Shown: in pieces, positions 18,779-28,036 of the stretch
Layout: each line of letters begins with the position of its first letter
Position numbering within the stretch: the first letter of the stretch is position 1
NCBI GenBank assembly: GCA_025451035.1
Contig: JANWLE010000018.1
Coordinates: 1-54,747 of the forward strand
DNA: 54,747 nucleotides
From: Solirubrobacteraceae bacterium
GTDB lineage: Bacteria; Actinomycetota; Thermoleophilia; Solirubrobacterales; Solirubrobacteraceae
Reading direction: 5' to 3'
Translations under genes and position numbers: made by a program
Notes under the pieces: generated by a model
Databases searched by the model: none
The model's input: only the letters and a program-made list of their open reading frames with translations
What the model was told of the DNA's origin: nothing

Positions 18779-21124
18779 ATGAGTGGCGAGGATCGGCCAA
18801 CCGTCGTGAGCGAGGAGCAAGCAGCCGGGCCGGGCACGGCGAGCTCCCCGACGACGGGCTCACACAGGCGCCGCGCGCCCTCCGCGGCGCGGGCGCAGGC
18901 CGCCCGCCAGCGGGTGCTCAGCCCGCGCGGCGAGCAGTTCAAGGTGATTGGGCGCGCCGGCCCGGTCGAGCTGCACGGCGCCCCGTCGATACCGGCCGAG
19001 GCGCGCGAGGAGCTCCTGGTCATCAAGGACGATGAGATCTTCCTGTGCGCCCGGACCGACGGGGAGATCGCGCCCGCGCAGATCTCCGGCGAGGGGTTCT
19101 ACGCGTATGACACGCGGTACCTGTCGCAGCTCAAGCTCGAGGTGGGGGGCGCCCGTCCCGTCGCGTTGTCCTATTCGGCGCATGAGAACCGCGTGCTGCT
19201 CGACTGCACCAACGCCACGCTGCAGCGGGACTCGCTGCCGGCGGTACCGCAGCTCTCCCTGAGCATCGGCCGGGAACTGATGATCGCCGCGGGACGCCTC
19301 TACTACCTCGTGCGCCTGCGCAACTTCCTGAGCGAGGCCGTGACGACGACCGTGTCGTTGACGCTGGCGGCGGACTTCGCCGACATGTTCGAGATCCGCG
19401 GCACCCCGGCGCGCGCCGCCCGCGGGCACGCGCTCGCGCCCAAGCGCACCGCCCGCGGCATCACGCTCGCGTACCTCGGCGAGGACGAGGTGTTCCGCGA
19501 GACCGTCGTGGAGTTCGACCCCGAGCCCAAGCGCGCCGAGCTCGACGCGGAGTGCGTGCAGGCGTTCTGGGATGTCGAGCTCAAGCCCCGCGTGCACGTG
19601 GCGCTGCTGATCACCGCCGAGCCGTCTGTCGGCGGGCGCCGCAGAGCCCGCCGGCGGGTCGACACGGCCGCCCGCCATCTGCGTGAAAGCGAAGCGCGCT
19701 GGGATGCCCGCTGCACCTCGATCGAGAGCGACAACGAGCTCTTCAACGAGCTGATCACGATCTCCGCGCAGGATTTGCGGGCGTTGAGGATGCCGACCAA
19801 GGGCGGGCAGATCCTGGCCGCCGGGATCCCGTGGTATGTCGCGCCGTTCGGGCGGGACGCCCTCGTCACGGCCGGCGAGGCGCTCCTACTGAACACCGAT
19901 CTGACGCGCGAAGCCCTGCGCAGCCTCGCGCACCTGCAGGCGAGGGAGGACGACCCGTGGCGAGACGCGCAGCCGGGCAAGATCCTGCACGAGCTGCGCG
20001 TCGGCGAGCTCGCGGGCGCGGGACTCGTGCCCCACACGCCGTACTACGGCACCGTCGACGCCACGCCACTGTTTCTGATGAGGGCCGCCGACTACTACGC
20101 GTGGACCGGAGACCTGGAGACGCTGCGCGCGCTGCGCCCCGCGCTGGACGCGGCGCTGCGCTGGATAGACGAGTACGGCGACCTCGATGGCGACGGGTTT
20201 GTGGAGTATGAGCGCCGTTCCGCCGGCGGTCTGCGCAACCAGGGTTGGAAGGATTCGGAGGACTCGATTGTCCACGCCGACGGCAGCCTCGCCGAGGGGC
20301 CGATCGCTTTGGTCGAGGTTCAGGGCTACGTCTATGCCGCCAAGTACATGATCGCCGACGTTTACGACGCGCTCGGGCTCCCGCAGGTGGCGCAGCGTCT
20401 GCGCGAGGAGGCCAGCTCGCTGCGGGTCGCGTTCAACGAGGCGTTTTGGAACCCGCAGGAGGGCACGTTCGCGCTGGCGCTCGACGGACGCAAGCGCCAG
20501 GTGGCGAGCGTCACCTCCAACCCGGGTCACTGCCTGTACTGCGGGATCGTCGATGCGGATAAGGCCGACGCGGTCGTCGAGCGCCTGTTCGCGCCCGACA
20601 TGTTCTGCGGCTGGGGGGTGCGCACGCTCTCCAGCGAATGCCCCGCATACAACCCGATGAGCTACCACAACGGCTCTGTGTGGCCGCACGACAACGCGAT
20701 CATCGCCGCAGGCTTGAAGCGCTACGGCCACCAGCAGGCGGTGCTGCAGATCGCGGCATGCCTGTTCGAGGTCGCGGTGAGCATGCGCGACTCTCGTCTG
20801 CCGGAGCTCTACTGCGGCTTTGACCGCGCCGAGCGGCCGGCGATCGTCGCCTATCCGGTGGCGTGCATCCCGCAAGCCTGGGCGGCGGCCGCGCCGTTTT
20901 TGATCATGCAGGCGATGCTCGGGATCTCCGCGAACGCTCCGTCTCTGGCGCTGACGATAGGACGGCCAGCCTTGCCCGACTGGCTCGGCGAGATCCGCCT
21001 GCAGGGGCTGCGGGTCGGTGACGCGAGCGCCACCCTGCTGTTCGAGCGCGACGGGCAGACCACGAGCTTCGCCCTGACTGAGCAGACGGGCCGTTTGAAT
21101 GTGATCATGGCTGCGGGGAGATAG
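18779..21124 (+). CDS. Glycogen-debranching-type (amylo-alpha-1,6-glucosidase-like) enzyme
   Basis: 781 residues. The N-terminal beta-sandwich (about 80-300; GEGFYAYDTRYLSQL) is the GDE N-terminal domain. The (alpha/alpha)6 barrel (about 315-720) has IPWYVAPFGRDALVTAGEALL, WIDEYGDLDGDGFVEY and NGSVWPHDNAII, as in GH63/GH15-like debranching enzymes. The first ~60 residues are disordered and Ala/Arg-rich. It probably releases glucose from branched glucan or a related oligosaccharide in the cytoplasm. ATG at 18779 and GTG at 18806 are both possible starts. Confidence 0.88.
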   Translation: MSGEDRPTVVSEEQAAGPGTASSPTTGSHRRRAPSAARAQAARQRVLSPRGEQFKVIGRAGPVELHGAPSIPAEAREELLVIKDDEIFLCARTDGEIAPAQISGEGFYAYDTRYLSQLKLEVGGARPVALSYSAHENRVLLDCTNATLQRDSLPAVPQLSLSIGRELMIAAGRLYYLVRLRNFLSEAVTTTVSLTLAADFADMFEIRGTPARAARGHALAPKRTARGITLAYLGEDEVFRETVVEFDPEPKRAELDAECVQAFWDVELKPRVHVALLITAEPSVGGRRRARRRVDTAARHLRESEARWDARCTSIESDNELFNELITISAQDLRALRMPTKGGQILAAGIPWYVAPFGRDALVTAGEALLLNTDLTREALRSLAHLQAREDDPWRDAQPGKILHELRVGELAGAGLVPHTPYYGTVDATPLFLMRAADYYAWTGDLETLRALRPALDAALRWIDEYGDLDGDGFVEYERRSAGGLRNQGWKDSEDSIVHADGSLAEGPIALVEVQGYVYAAKYMIADVYDALGLPQVAQRLREEASSLRVAFNEAFWNPQEGTFALALDGRKRQVASVTSNPGHCLYCGIVDADKADAVVERLFAPDMFCGWGVRTLSSECPAYNPMSYHNGSVWPHDNAIIAAGLKRYGHQQAVLQIAACLFEVAVSMRDSRLPELYCGFDRAERPAIVAYPVACIPQAWAAAAPFLIMQAMLGISANAPSLALTIGRPALPDWLGEIRLQGLRVGDASATLLFERDGQTTSFALTEQTGRLNVIMAAGR

Positions 21125-21236
21125 CCAGCGCCCCACACCGGCGGCTGGGCGCGAGCCTTGCGCCGTGCGTGTTTACTACCGACGCGCCTGCGGGTAGCGT
21201 CCCGATGTCTAGTGGTGGGCCACCTGGGTAACGTCA

Positions 21237-21270
21237 TTGTGAGTGCGTGTCTTTGAGACGCACGTCACAA
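21237..21270 (+). promoter_or_regulatory. Long palindrome upstream of hsp20
   Basis: The left arm TTGTGAGTGCGTGTC (21237-21251), loop TTT and right arm GAGACGCACGTCACAA (21255-21270) pair along almost their full length with one bulged G and one mismatch. It ends 48 bp before the hsp20 ATG. It does not match the HspR HAIR (CTTGAGT-N7-ACTCAAG) or CIRCE sites. Candidate heat-shock operator or 5' hairpin. Confidence 0.6.
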
Positions 21271-21318
21271 CCGCAAAAGTAATCCGCTCTAAGAAGGCCC
21301 GTTGGAAAGGAGCTTGCT

Positions 21319-21747
21319 ATGCCAAGGGGTTTGATGCGGTGGGAGCCGTTCAGCGAGCTAGGCGACCTGCGTGGTCGCCTGATCGATGAACTGTTTGAGG
21401 GCCGTCAGCGCGAGTGGTCTCCCGCGATTGATGTGGTGCGTGAGAACGGCGATCTGGTTGTCCGTGCCGATGTTCCCGGGATCAAGCCCGAGGAGGTCAA
21501 AATCGAGGTCGAGGACGACATCCTGACGGTCTCCGGCGAGCACGAGGAGCGCAAGGAGGAGAAAGACAAGAACTTCTTGCGCAGGGAGCGCCGTTACGGG
21601 TCGTTCTCCCGGTCGATGACGCTTCCGCCTGGCGTGGAAGCGAAAAAGATCAAAGCCAAAACGCACGACGGGATCGTCGAAGTCACGATCCCGCTGCCGC
21701 AGGAGGCCAAGAAGGAGAAGGTGAAGATCACCCCCACCGTGGGGTGA
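21319..21747 (+). CDS. Hsp20 / alpha-crystallin small heat-shock protein
   Basis: 142 residues with the alpha-crystallin domain at about 35-135: PAIDVVRENGDLVVRADVPG at the front and the GVEAKKIKA plus DGIVEVTIPL beta strands near the end. It binds unfolding proteins as an ATP-independent oligomeric holdase. Strong ribosome site GGAAAGGAG 8 nt before ATG. HspX of the DosR regulon belongs to this family. A long palindrome sits upstream and a GC-rich hairpin downstream, so it is likely a monocistronic, separately controlled unit. Confidence 0.96.
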   Translation: MPRGLMRWEPFSELGDLRGRLIDELFEGRQREWSPAIDVVRENGDLVVRADVPGIKPEEVKIEVEDDILTVSGEHEERKEEKDKNFLRRERRYGSFSRSMTLPPGVEAKKIKAKTHDGIVEVTIPLPQEAKKEKVKITPTVG

Positions 21748-21760
21748 TGTGCCCTCTTTG

Positions 21761-21808
21761 AGGGGCCGTCGGGGCGCGGTGCTCGCGCTCGGGGCGGCCC
21801 CTATTTCT
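21761..21808 (+). terminator. Hairpin terminator after hsp20
   Basis: AGGGGCCG (21761-21768) pairs with CGGCCCCT (21795-21802), with a second inner stem GCGCG/CGCGC, followed by ATTTCT. The short T-run makes it a plausible intrinsic terminator. Confidence 0.55.
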
Positions 21809-21862
21809 GCGCGTGCGCGGCGAGTGGGTCTCACGCCGCTGGCATGGGTGGTGCGTGGCCAG

Positions 21863-22363
21863 CTACTCCTCGCAGATATCCGCCACTCTGGCGGCGGTGA
21901 TCCGCACGATCTCGCGTGGGTCGATGAGCACCGAGTGGGTGTGGTCGCCGGCGGCGCAGAGCACCTGCTGCTGTTTGGCCAGCCTGGCGTCGATGATCTC
22001 GGCGAGCGGGACCATCGGGCCGAACGGCGGCACGGCGCCCACTTCCATTGACGGGAAGTCGCGTTCTATCTCAGGCTCGCTCGCGAGCCGCAGGTGCCGG
22101 CTCGCGCCGAGCACATCTCGCAGCTTGTGCAGGTCGAGCCTGTCCGCGGCCGAGATCGCCGCGATCACGTACGCCTCGCCGTCGTGCAGGATGATCGTCT
22201 TGGCGACCCGCTCGGGCTCCTGCTCTACGGCGAGTGCTTGCTCGCCCGAGCTCATCACGGGTGTGTGCTGAACTAGCTGGTAGGGGACTTGAGCCCCCTC
22301 CAGAAACCCCACGACCGCGTCGACACGCGTCGTGGTCATTGCGGCTGGACCTGGCTCGTTCAT
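21863..22363 (-). CDS. YbaK/aminoacyl-tRNA deacylase family protein
   Basis: 166 residues. The family core is clear: VPYQLVQHTPV near 25, ERVAKTIILHDGEAYVIAAISAADRLDLHKLRDVLG, and GAVPPFG near 115. Such proteins hydrolyse mischarged aminoacyl-tRNAs such as Cys-tRNA(Pro) or act as free editing factors. The ATG follows AAGGAG by 5 nt, which settles the start. The exact tRNA substrate is unknown. Confidence 0.9.
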   Translation of the reverse strand: MNEPGPAAMTTTRVDAVVGFLEGAQVPYQLVQHTPVMSSGEQALAVEQEPERVAKTIILHDGEAYVIAAISAADRLDLHKLRDVLGASRHLRLASEPEIERDFPSMEVGAVPPFGPMVPLAEIIDARLAKQQQVLCAAGDHTHSVLIDPREIVRITAARVADICEE

Positions 22364-22782
22364 GTTGACTCCTTGCGTAGAGACGATCGGCGCCTGCGCC
22401 GCAAGCTCTGCGCCAGCCAGGTGGCCGGCAGCGGGGCTCCTGCTCTGTTTCCCAGCTACAGGATGCCCGTACGCGCGCCTTTATATATCGGTGCTGGCTA
22501 CGGAAATTTGCTGCGGTGAAGGCCCCGCACGCCTGCACCGGCGCGGGGAAAAGGCGTATCTCGCGGCCGTTCGGTGTGCCGCGCGCTCGCGCCGCGCCAG
22601 ATAAGTCGAAGGGCCGTCCTGTCCTCTTTCGAGGAGTGTGGGCGACCCTTCTGATAAGCATGTTCGCTCAGCGGGGGCGCCGCCGTATCCGTGGTGAGTA
22701 CGGATCTTGCGTTCGTGTGACGCTCACGCTTGGCGTGATGGCGAAAGCGCGATCGGGCGCTGTGCTGAGTCGGCGCGCCCGC
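22364..22782. other. 419-bp gap, no gene recognised
   Basis: This space separates the starts of YbaK-type gene (promoter side) and the 3' end of the phosphoribosyltransferase fusion gene. It contains an AT-rich stretch TTTATATATCGG near 22480, unusual for this genome and a possible promoter, and CTACGG at 22498-22503. Short frames here have no protein-like character. I see no RNA gene. Confidence 0.4.
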
Positions 22783-24141
22783 TCAGCTCTGCAGGTGGCA
22801 GTCTAGCCACTGCGTGGTGAGCTCGCCGACGCGCTCGAGCGCCCCCGGCTCCTGGAAGAGATGCGTGGCGCCGGGGATCACGCTCAGCTCGCTTGGGCAG
22901 CGCAGCTGCCGTTGGGCTCGACGGTTGAGCTCGAGCACCTGATCGTCCGCGCCGCCGACGATCAGTAGCGTCGGCGCGCGGACAGCGGCGAGGTTGAGCG
23001 CGAGGTCCGGGCGTCCTCCGCGGGAGACGACGGCCGAGATCCGGTCGTTCAGCTCGGCGGCGGCGGTCAGCGCCGCGGCGGCTCCGGTGCTCGCGCCGAA
23101 GTAGGCGAGCGGGAGCTCCGCTTCGTTGTCGGTCTCGTCCAGCCAGCGCGTCGCGCTCACCAGCCTAGAGGCGAGCAGCGGGATGTCGAAGACGTTGGTG
23201 CGACTGTTCTCCTCCGCCGGTGTCAGCAGGTCGAACAGGAGCGTGGCGTAGCCCGCTTGAGTCAAGCTGTCCGCGATCTGACGGTTGCGGGGGCTGAAGC
23301 GGCTGGAGCCGCTTCCGTGGGCGAACAGGACGATCCCGCGCATGCCCGGCAGGCGCGTCAGCTCGCCGGCGAGCTGCACGCTGTCTGCGGGGATCCGGCA
23401 CGCGATGCGGTCCGTCTGCGCTGGCCGTGGACGGGGGCTGGCGTTGGCGGCGAGCAGCGCCGCCACCTCGCGGTCGCTCGTGGGGGTGAAGTCCTCGTAC
23501 CACGCCCCGACCGACCACAGGTTGCCGGGAGCCTCGACGCAGATTACCTCCTGCGCCTGCTCTCGCAGCGCGGCAATGGACTCGGGTGCGGCTACCGGCA
23601 CCGCCAGGATCACCGTCGCGGCCCCGCGCTTGCGCAGCGAGGCGACAGCGGCCATGGCAGAGCGCCCGGTCGCCAGTCCGTCGTCGACGAGGATCGCGGT
23701 GCGACCGTGTAGGTCTACCGGCTCGCGCGGCCCACGGACGCGCTGGACGCGTTCTGAGAGGTCTGCCTGCACGCGGTGAAGCAGCGACTGCAGCTCGCTG
23801 TCGGTGATGCCCAGCGCCCGCACCGCGCGCTGGCTGAGTACGTGGACGCCGCCCTCGGCGAGCGCCCCGATCGCGTACTCGGGGTTCTGTGGCGCGCCGA
23901 TCTTGCGCACCACGGCTACGTCCAGTGGCGCCTGCAGGACGCCCGCGACCTCGGCGGCGACGGGGACGCCACCGCGGGGAATGCCGAGGATCACCGGCCG
24001 CTGCACGCGGAAACGCTCGAGCAGGCGCGCCAGCTGCCGGCCGGCGTCGCGGCGGTCAGAAAAGCGCGGCGGCTCGATGGGCCGTGGGGCATCGACGCTC
24101 CTGAGGGCGCCTGAACCTGAATCACGTGAGGTGCTGCTCAT
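22783..24141 (-). CDS. Phosphoribosyltransferase / dienelactone-hydrolase-like fusion
   Basis: 452 residues from ATG 24141; the frame is open to a GTG at 24264. The N-terminal phosphoribosyltransferase domain (about 25-225) shows the PRPP loop AILVDDGLATGRSA. The C-terminal alpha/beta hydrolase (about 240-450) shows the nucleophile elbow YFGASTGAA (Ser), a later Asp in VGGADDQV and a terminal His in ATHLF, so a full triad is possible. Rv0571c of the DosR regulon has the same fusion. It follows the sigma factor gene on the same strand and may be co-transcribed. The physiological substrate is unknown. Confidence 0.87.
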   Translation of the reverse strand: MSSTSRDSGSGALRSVDAPRPIEPPRFSDRRDAGRQLARLLERFRVQRPVILGIPRGGVPVAAEVAGVLQAPLDVAVVRKIGAPQNPEYAIGALAEGGVHVLSQRAVRALGITDSELQSLLHRVQADLSERVQRVRGPREPVDLHGRTAILVDDGLATGRSAMAAVASLRKRGAATVILAVPVAAPESIAALREQAQEVICVEAPGNLWSVGAWYEDFTPTSDREVAALLAANASPRPRPAQTDRIACRIPADSVQLAGELTRLPGMRGIVLFAHGSGSSRFSPRNRQIADSLTQAGYATLLFDLLTPAEENSRTNVFDIPLLASRLVSATRWLDETDNEAELPLAYFGASTGAAAALTAAAELNDRISAVVSRGGRPDLALNLAAVRAPTLLIVGGADDQVLELNRRAQRQLRCPSELSVIPGATHLFQEPGALERVGELTTQWLDCHLQS

Positions 24142-24269
24142 CGCGTTGCTCGCTTCGCTTGGCGCAAACCTGCGATCCGTTGGGTAATGAGTACCCGCCT
24201 GTGTGGATGCTGCCCCATTCGCGCCCGGTGCGCCTGAGGAAAGCGCCCGGCCGCAAACCGGCACCCATC

Positions 24270-25325
24270 TCAGGCGGCCTTTCGCAACGCGTCGAGCTCA
24301 CGGTGCAGGGCCAGCTCCTTGAGCGCCCGCTGCTCGACGATGCGCACGCGCTCTGCGCTGATACCGAGCTGTCGGCCAATCGCCGCCAGCGTCAGCGGCT
24401 TGTTGTCGCCGTTCAAGCCGTAGCGCAGACGGATAACAGAACGTTGGGGCTCGGCGAGCTCCTGCACTATCCGCCGCACCGTGTCCCGCTCAAGGCTGAT
24501 CAGGACCTCCTCGCCAACCTCCAGGGTCTCCGCGGCGAGCAGCGCGCCGAGCGGCGTCTCGCCGTCCTCCCCGACGGGGCGGTCTAGGCTCGTGATGACA
24601 CGCGCCGCCTCCGAAAGCGAGAGAACCTCCTCGAGCGTCAATTCCGCTGCCTGTGCTATCTCCTGCTCTGTCGGCTCGCGGCCCAGGTCTTCCCTCAGCG
24701 ACCGCCGCACAGACCCGATCCTGCGCTCGCGCTGCGCGAGCGACACCGGCAAGCGAACCATGCGCCCCCGGTCGGCCAGGCCCCGCAGGATAGCCTGGCG
24801 GATCCACAGCGTCGCATAGGTCGAGAAGCGAAAGCCCTTGCGCCAGTCGAACTTCTCGCTGGCACGGATCAACCCGAGCATCCCCTCCTGGATGAGGTCT
24901 AGCAGCGTCATCTCGCCGCCGGCCTGATAGCGCTTGGCAATCGACACGACGAGGCGTAGGTTGTGGCTGATCAGCTTCTCCTTCGCCTTCAAATCACCCC
25001 GCTCGATCCGCCTCGCGAGCTCTAGCTCCTCGCTGGCCCGCAGCAGCGGGTAGCGGGAAGCCTCGTGCAAAAACTGCCGCATCGCGTCGACCGTGTAGTG
25101 CGTGAGGTCGCCGTTGGCGTAGCTCGTCGGGGCGACCGCCGGCTTACCGCAATCGTCATTGACGTCCACGCCCAGCGCCGTGAGCCGCTCGCGCAGCTCC
25201 GAGACTTCCTCGTCGAGGAGCAGCAGCGTTTGCGCCAGCTGGTCGACCTCTGACTCCCTGACGCAGCCACGCTCGACGCCGGAGGCGACCAGCTGCTCGA
25301 TCTGGGCTTGCTCTGTCTCAGGCAT
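24270..25325 (-). CDS. Sigma-70 family RNA polymerase sigma factor (group 2-like)
   Basis: 351 residues. Region 2 is intact (NLRLVVSIAKRYQ, DLIQEGMLGLIRASEKFDWRKGFRFSTYATLWIRQAI), as are region 3 and region 4 with the helix-turn-helix LTLAAIGRQLGISAERVRIVEQRAL. The region 1.1 of primary sigma factors is absent, so this is likely an alternative, stress or stationary-phase sigma. AGGAGG nine bases before ATG 25325 favours that start over the TTG at 25331. It may direct other promoters in this island. Confidence 0.92.
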   Translation of the reverse strand: MPETEQAQIEQLVASGVERGCVRESEVDQLAQTLLLLDEEVSELRERLTALGVDVNDDCGKPAVAPTSYANGDLTHYTVDAMRQFLHEASRYPLLRASEELELARRIERGDLKAKEKLISHNLRLVVSIAKRYQAGGEMTLLDLIQEGMLGLIRASEKFDWRKGFRFSTYATLWIRQAILRGLADRGRMVRLPVSLAQRERRIGSVRRSLREDLGREPTEQEIAQAAELTLEEVLSLSEAARVITSLDRPVGEDGETPLGALLAAETLEVGEEVLISLERDTVRRIVQELAEPQRSVIRLRYGLNGDNKPLTLAAIGRQLGISAERVRIVEQRALKELALHRELDALRKAA

Positions 25326-25358
25326 GCTCAAACACCTCCTTGTGGCGATGCTCGGGGG

Positions 25359-26456
25359 TCATCGCTGCAGCGCCTTCAGGACGGGAACGCGCATCACCTG
25401 CCAGACACAGAACGCGGCGGCCAGTACCCCGAACGCGAAGCCGACGAGGGCGCCGCGACCAAGCACCCAGGCGGTGATCGCGGGCGTGACGAACGTCGTC
25501 GCGGTGAGCGCGCGGACGAGCAGTTCGCTGGCGAGGACGCCCGCGGCGAGCCCCAGCCCAGCGCCGCCGGCGCTGGTCACCACCGTCTCTGTCACGATCA
25601 GCCGCGCGATCCGAGGGCGGGTCCAGCCGACGGCGGCAAGCACGCCGAACTCGGTGCGGCGCTCGATCATCGCCATCGCCACCGTGTTGATCACGACGAC
25701 CGCGCCGAGCGCCAGCGCCAGCGCGGCGATGATGATCGCCGCCTTGTTTATCAAGCGGCTGTTGGTGTCGACGCGTGCCACCTCGCGCGGATCGCCGAGC
25801 GCGAGCGTTCCCGGCGCAGCGCGTTCGACGGCCGCCTGGACGTCGCTTTCGCGGAAGCCGGGCGCGATGGAGACCGCGATCATGCTGATCTCGCCGGGCC
25901 TGGCGGAAAGTCGCTGCGTGACGTTCAACGGCAGCACCGCGCCTGAGTCCTCCAGCGAGATGCCCGAGCGGAAGACGCCGGCGACCGGCAGCCTGCGCCC
26001 CAGAACATCGACTTCGCTTTTTGCCGAGACGTACAAGCGCGCTGCCGCCGCCTCTCCGAGCAGCAGCTGTTCGCCCTGGGCCCGCCGCCCGGAGACGAGC
26101 ACCAGACGCCTGCTCAAAAAGCTCTGCTGGGCGGCGCCGAACAAAAGGATGGAGCGGTCGGCGGCGATCGCGTCAGGGAGGATCTGTACGGGTGAGGCGG
26201 CGGCGACCCCCGGCAGGCGTTCCACCCGCGCTAGTACCGATGCCGGCAGCGAGGAAGCGCTCAGGTCAGCCAAGCCCGCCTGAAAGACGCCGAAGTCGGC
26301 GCGTCCGAGCTTCGCGAGGTCGCCGGCGCTGCGCGAAAGGCCGCCGGTGAGCGCGAGCAGCGCAACGATCGTGGTCACGCCGAGCGCGACGCCGAGACCC
26401 GTCAAAGCGGTGCGCCCCCAGCGGCGGGCGAGGTTGGCCGTCACTAGCGCGCTCAT
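25359..26456 (-). CDS. FtsX/MacB-type ABC permease without adjacent ATPase
   Basis: 365 residues from ATG 26456 with GAGGA six bases upstream; the open frame continues to 26645 but is not protein-like there. One N-terminal and three C-terminal membrane segments flank an extracytoplasmic domain. It is a clear paralogue of the permease at 9790-10896, but no ATP-binding subunit lies near, so it may share the ATPase at 9086-9775. It ends 34 bp before the sigma factor gene starts. Confidence 0.88.
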   Translation of the reverse strand: MSALVTANLARRWGRTALTGLGVALGVTTIVALLALTGGLSRSAGDLAKLGRADFGVFQAGLADLSASSLPASVLARVERLPGVAAASPVQILPDAIAADRSILLFGAAQQSFLSRRLVLVSGRRAQGEQLLLGEAAAARLYVSAKSEVDVLGRRLPVAGVFRSGISLEDSGAVLPLNVTQRLSARPGEISMIAVSIAPGFRESDVQAAVERAAPGTLALGDPREVARVDTNSRLINKAAIIIAALALALGAVVVINTVAMAMIERRTEFGVLAAVGWTRPRIARLIVTETVVTSAGGAGLGLAAGVLASELLVRALTATTFVTPAITAWVLGRGALVGFAFGVLAAAFCVWQVMRVPVLKALQR

Positions 26457-26757
26457 CGGGTTCCTCGCGCGCGCGGCGCCCGGGTCCCCGCGGCGGTGGC
26501 CTGTAGCCGTCCGGCGAGGCTCCATGCGCCGTGGGATGCCGGTGGCCGGGTGGTGTTCGTCGGCGGGGCGATGCGGCAGGCAGGCATACGGGTCATCACA
26601 AGATCGATCTAGGAGCACCGTACGGCGGGGCGTGTGCGCTGTCATGCGTGCAGGTCCGCGGCGCTGGGAGGGGATTCCTACGGATTGCCCGGTGGATGCC
26701 GGACGTGCGTGTGTAGCGCCGTGCGCGAGACTCGCCGCCCGCGGCCGGGGACTCTCG
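26457..26757. other. 301-bp gap upstream of the second permease
   Basis: The stretch lies between the permease start and the 3' end of the pfkB-like gene, both minus-strand. It holds CTACGG at 26677-26682. No convincing gene, RNA or terminator is visible. Confidence 0.35.
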
Positions 26758-27711
26758 TTAGATCTCGCGCATGGTGTGCGGCAGAGTGCGGACGTGTATG
26801 AGGTTGCGCAGCTGCTCGATCTCCCCGCGCGTACCGGTACCGAGCCCGTGTCGGGTGGCGTTGACCGTGCCGGCGGAAGTGGCGAGTGCCAGCCAGTCGT
26901 GCGGCGTGAGACCTCGGGCGATGCCGACCGCGGCGGCGGCTGTCATCGAGTCTCCCGTGCCGTGGCGGTCGGCGGCCGTCAGCCGCGGACCGGTGACCTC
27001 GTGCAGCTGCCCGTCGACGAGCGCCAGCGCGCCGGCTTGGCCGCGCGAGAGGATGACGTTGCGCGCGCCGCGCTCGTGGAGGAGAGCGATCGCGCGCAGC
27101 TGGCCGATCAGCTGGTCTTCGGTTGCCGGGAAGCCCTCGCCCTGCAGCTCCTTCTCGCTGATCTTCAACAGGGTCACCCCGCCGGCGAGAGCTCCCGCGA
27201 GTGGCTCGCCGGTGAGGTCGGCGATCACCGCGACGTCGTTTTCGCGGGCGTCTTTCGCCAGGCGCGCGTAGATCGCGCCTGCGATCGTCCGGTCCTGGGG
27301 CCCGGCGAGGATCAGCGTGCCGCTCCTGAGCGCAGCCAGCAGTGTTTTCCCATACAGGTCGTCGAGCTCGTGGCGGGATAGCGCCGCGCCGGCGATCTCG
27401 ACTATCGGTGTGCGCTCGCCCGAGCGGCGGTCGTGCACATAGGAGCCGTTTGAGCCCATGGAGGTCACGCTCACCAGGTCGATCTCTTCACCAGCGAGCA
27501 GGCCGGCGAGCACATGCCCGGACTCGCCGCCAAGGGCCGTGCAGAGCGTGACCCGTGCGCCGAGGATCGCCGCCATACGCGCAACCCATAGTCCCTGCCC
27601 GCCGGCGTGCAGGTGAAGCTCGGGCGCGCCGCCGGACCCTGACTCGATCGTGACTGTGAGAATCAGCGACGGGGCGAAGACGACGACCGGTGGGGGCTCA
27701 GCGACCCGCAT
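26758..27711 (-). CDS. PfkB-family carbohydrate kinase
   Basis: 317 residues of ribokinase fold. The N-terminal substrate lid and glycine motif (GGQGLWVARMAAILGARV) are near residues 33-50 and the C-terminal signature RHGTGDSMTAAAAVGIARG carries the catalytic Asp. Substrate could be fructose-6-phosphate, 1-phosphofructose or tagatose-6-phosphate. PfkB (Rv2029c) of the DosR regulon belongs here. It is divergent from a phosphofructokinase of the other family, so two unrelated sugar-phosphate kinases share one promoter region. Confidence 0.9.
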   Translation of the reverse strand: MRVAEPPPVVVFAPSLILTVTIESGSGGAPELHLHAGGQGLWVARMAAILGARVTLCTALGGESGHVLAGLLAGEEIDLVSVTSMGSNGSYVHDRRSGERTPIVEIAGAALSRHELDDLYGKTLLAALRSGTLILAGPQDRTIAGAIYARLAKDARENDVAVIADLTGEPLAGALAGGVTLLKISEKELQGEGFPATEDQLIGQLRAIALLHERGARNVILSRGQAGALALVDGQLHEVTGPRLTAADRHGTGDSMTAAAAVGIARGLTPHDWLALATSAGTVNATRHGLGTGTRGEIEQLRNLIHVRTLPHTMREI

Positions 27712-28036
27712 TGGCGCGTGGGCTGGCTGGTCTCGTCGGCGCTGGGCAGACTGAACGCGAGCACAGGCCAGCGGGCGCCAACGCGAGGCGCCAGGTCACG
27801 GTGGGTGACTCATCTTCGGCGATTTTTGCTCCTCCGTGGTTGGGTGCGCCTGCGTGCGGTCCGCGCCCCCTCTACGGTAGCGCTCGGCGGCGCCGGGCTT
27901 TCCGTAGTTTCGCCCGTTGACGGGTGGGCTTGTGCGGTCCTGCGCGCACGTGCGGTGGTCGTAGACTTGCAGGCATGAGATCCACCAACACGGCGTGGGC
28001 TTGTGTGGCGCTCGTGAAGGGCTTTGGGGGTCGCTG
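27712..28036. promoter_or_regulatory. Divergent promoter region, pfkB-like / phosphofructokinase
   Basis: This 325-bp gap carries CTACGG at 27872-27877 and CCGTAG at 27902-27907, which are inverted relative to each other and 24 bp apart, followed by TTTC. CCGTAGTTT matches the P-type ATPase promoter exactly. The stretch between is GC-rich and palindromic (GGCGGCGCC). No gene is seen inside. Confidence 0.45.

Noticed and set aside
21237-21270. HspR HAIR or CIRCE site before hsp20
   Set aside because: Neither consensus is present; the palindrome has different arms.
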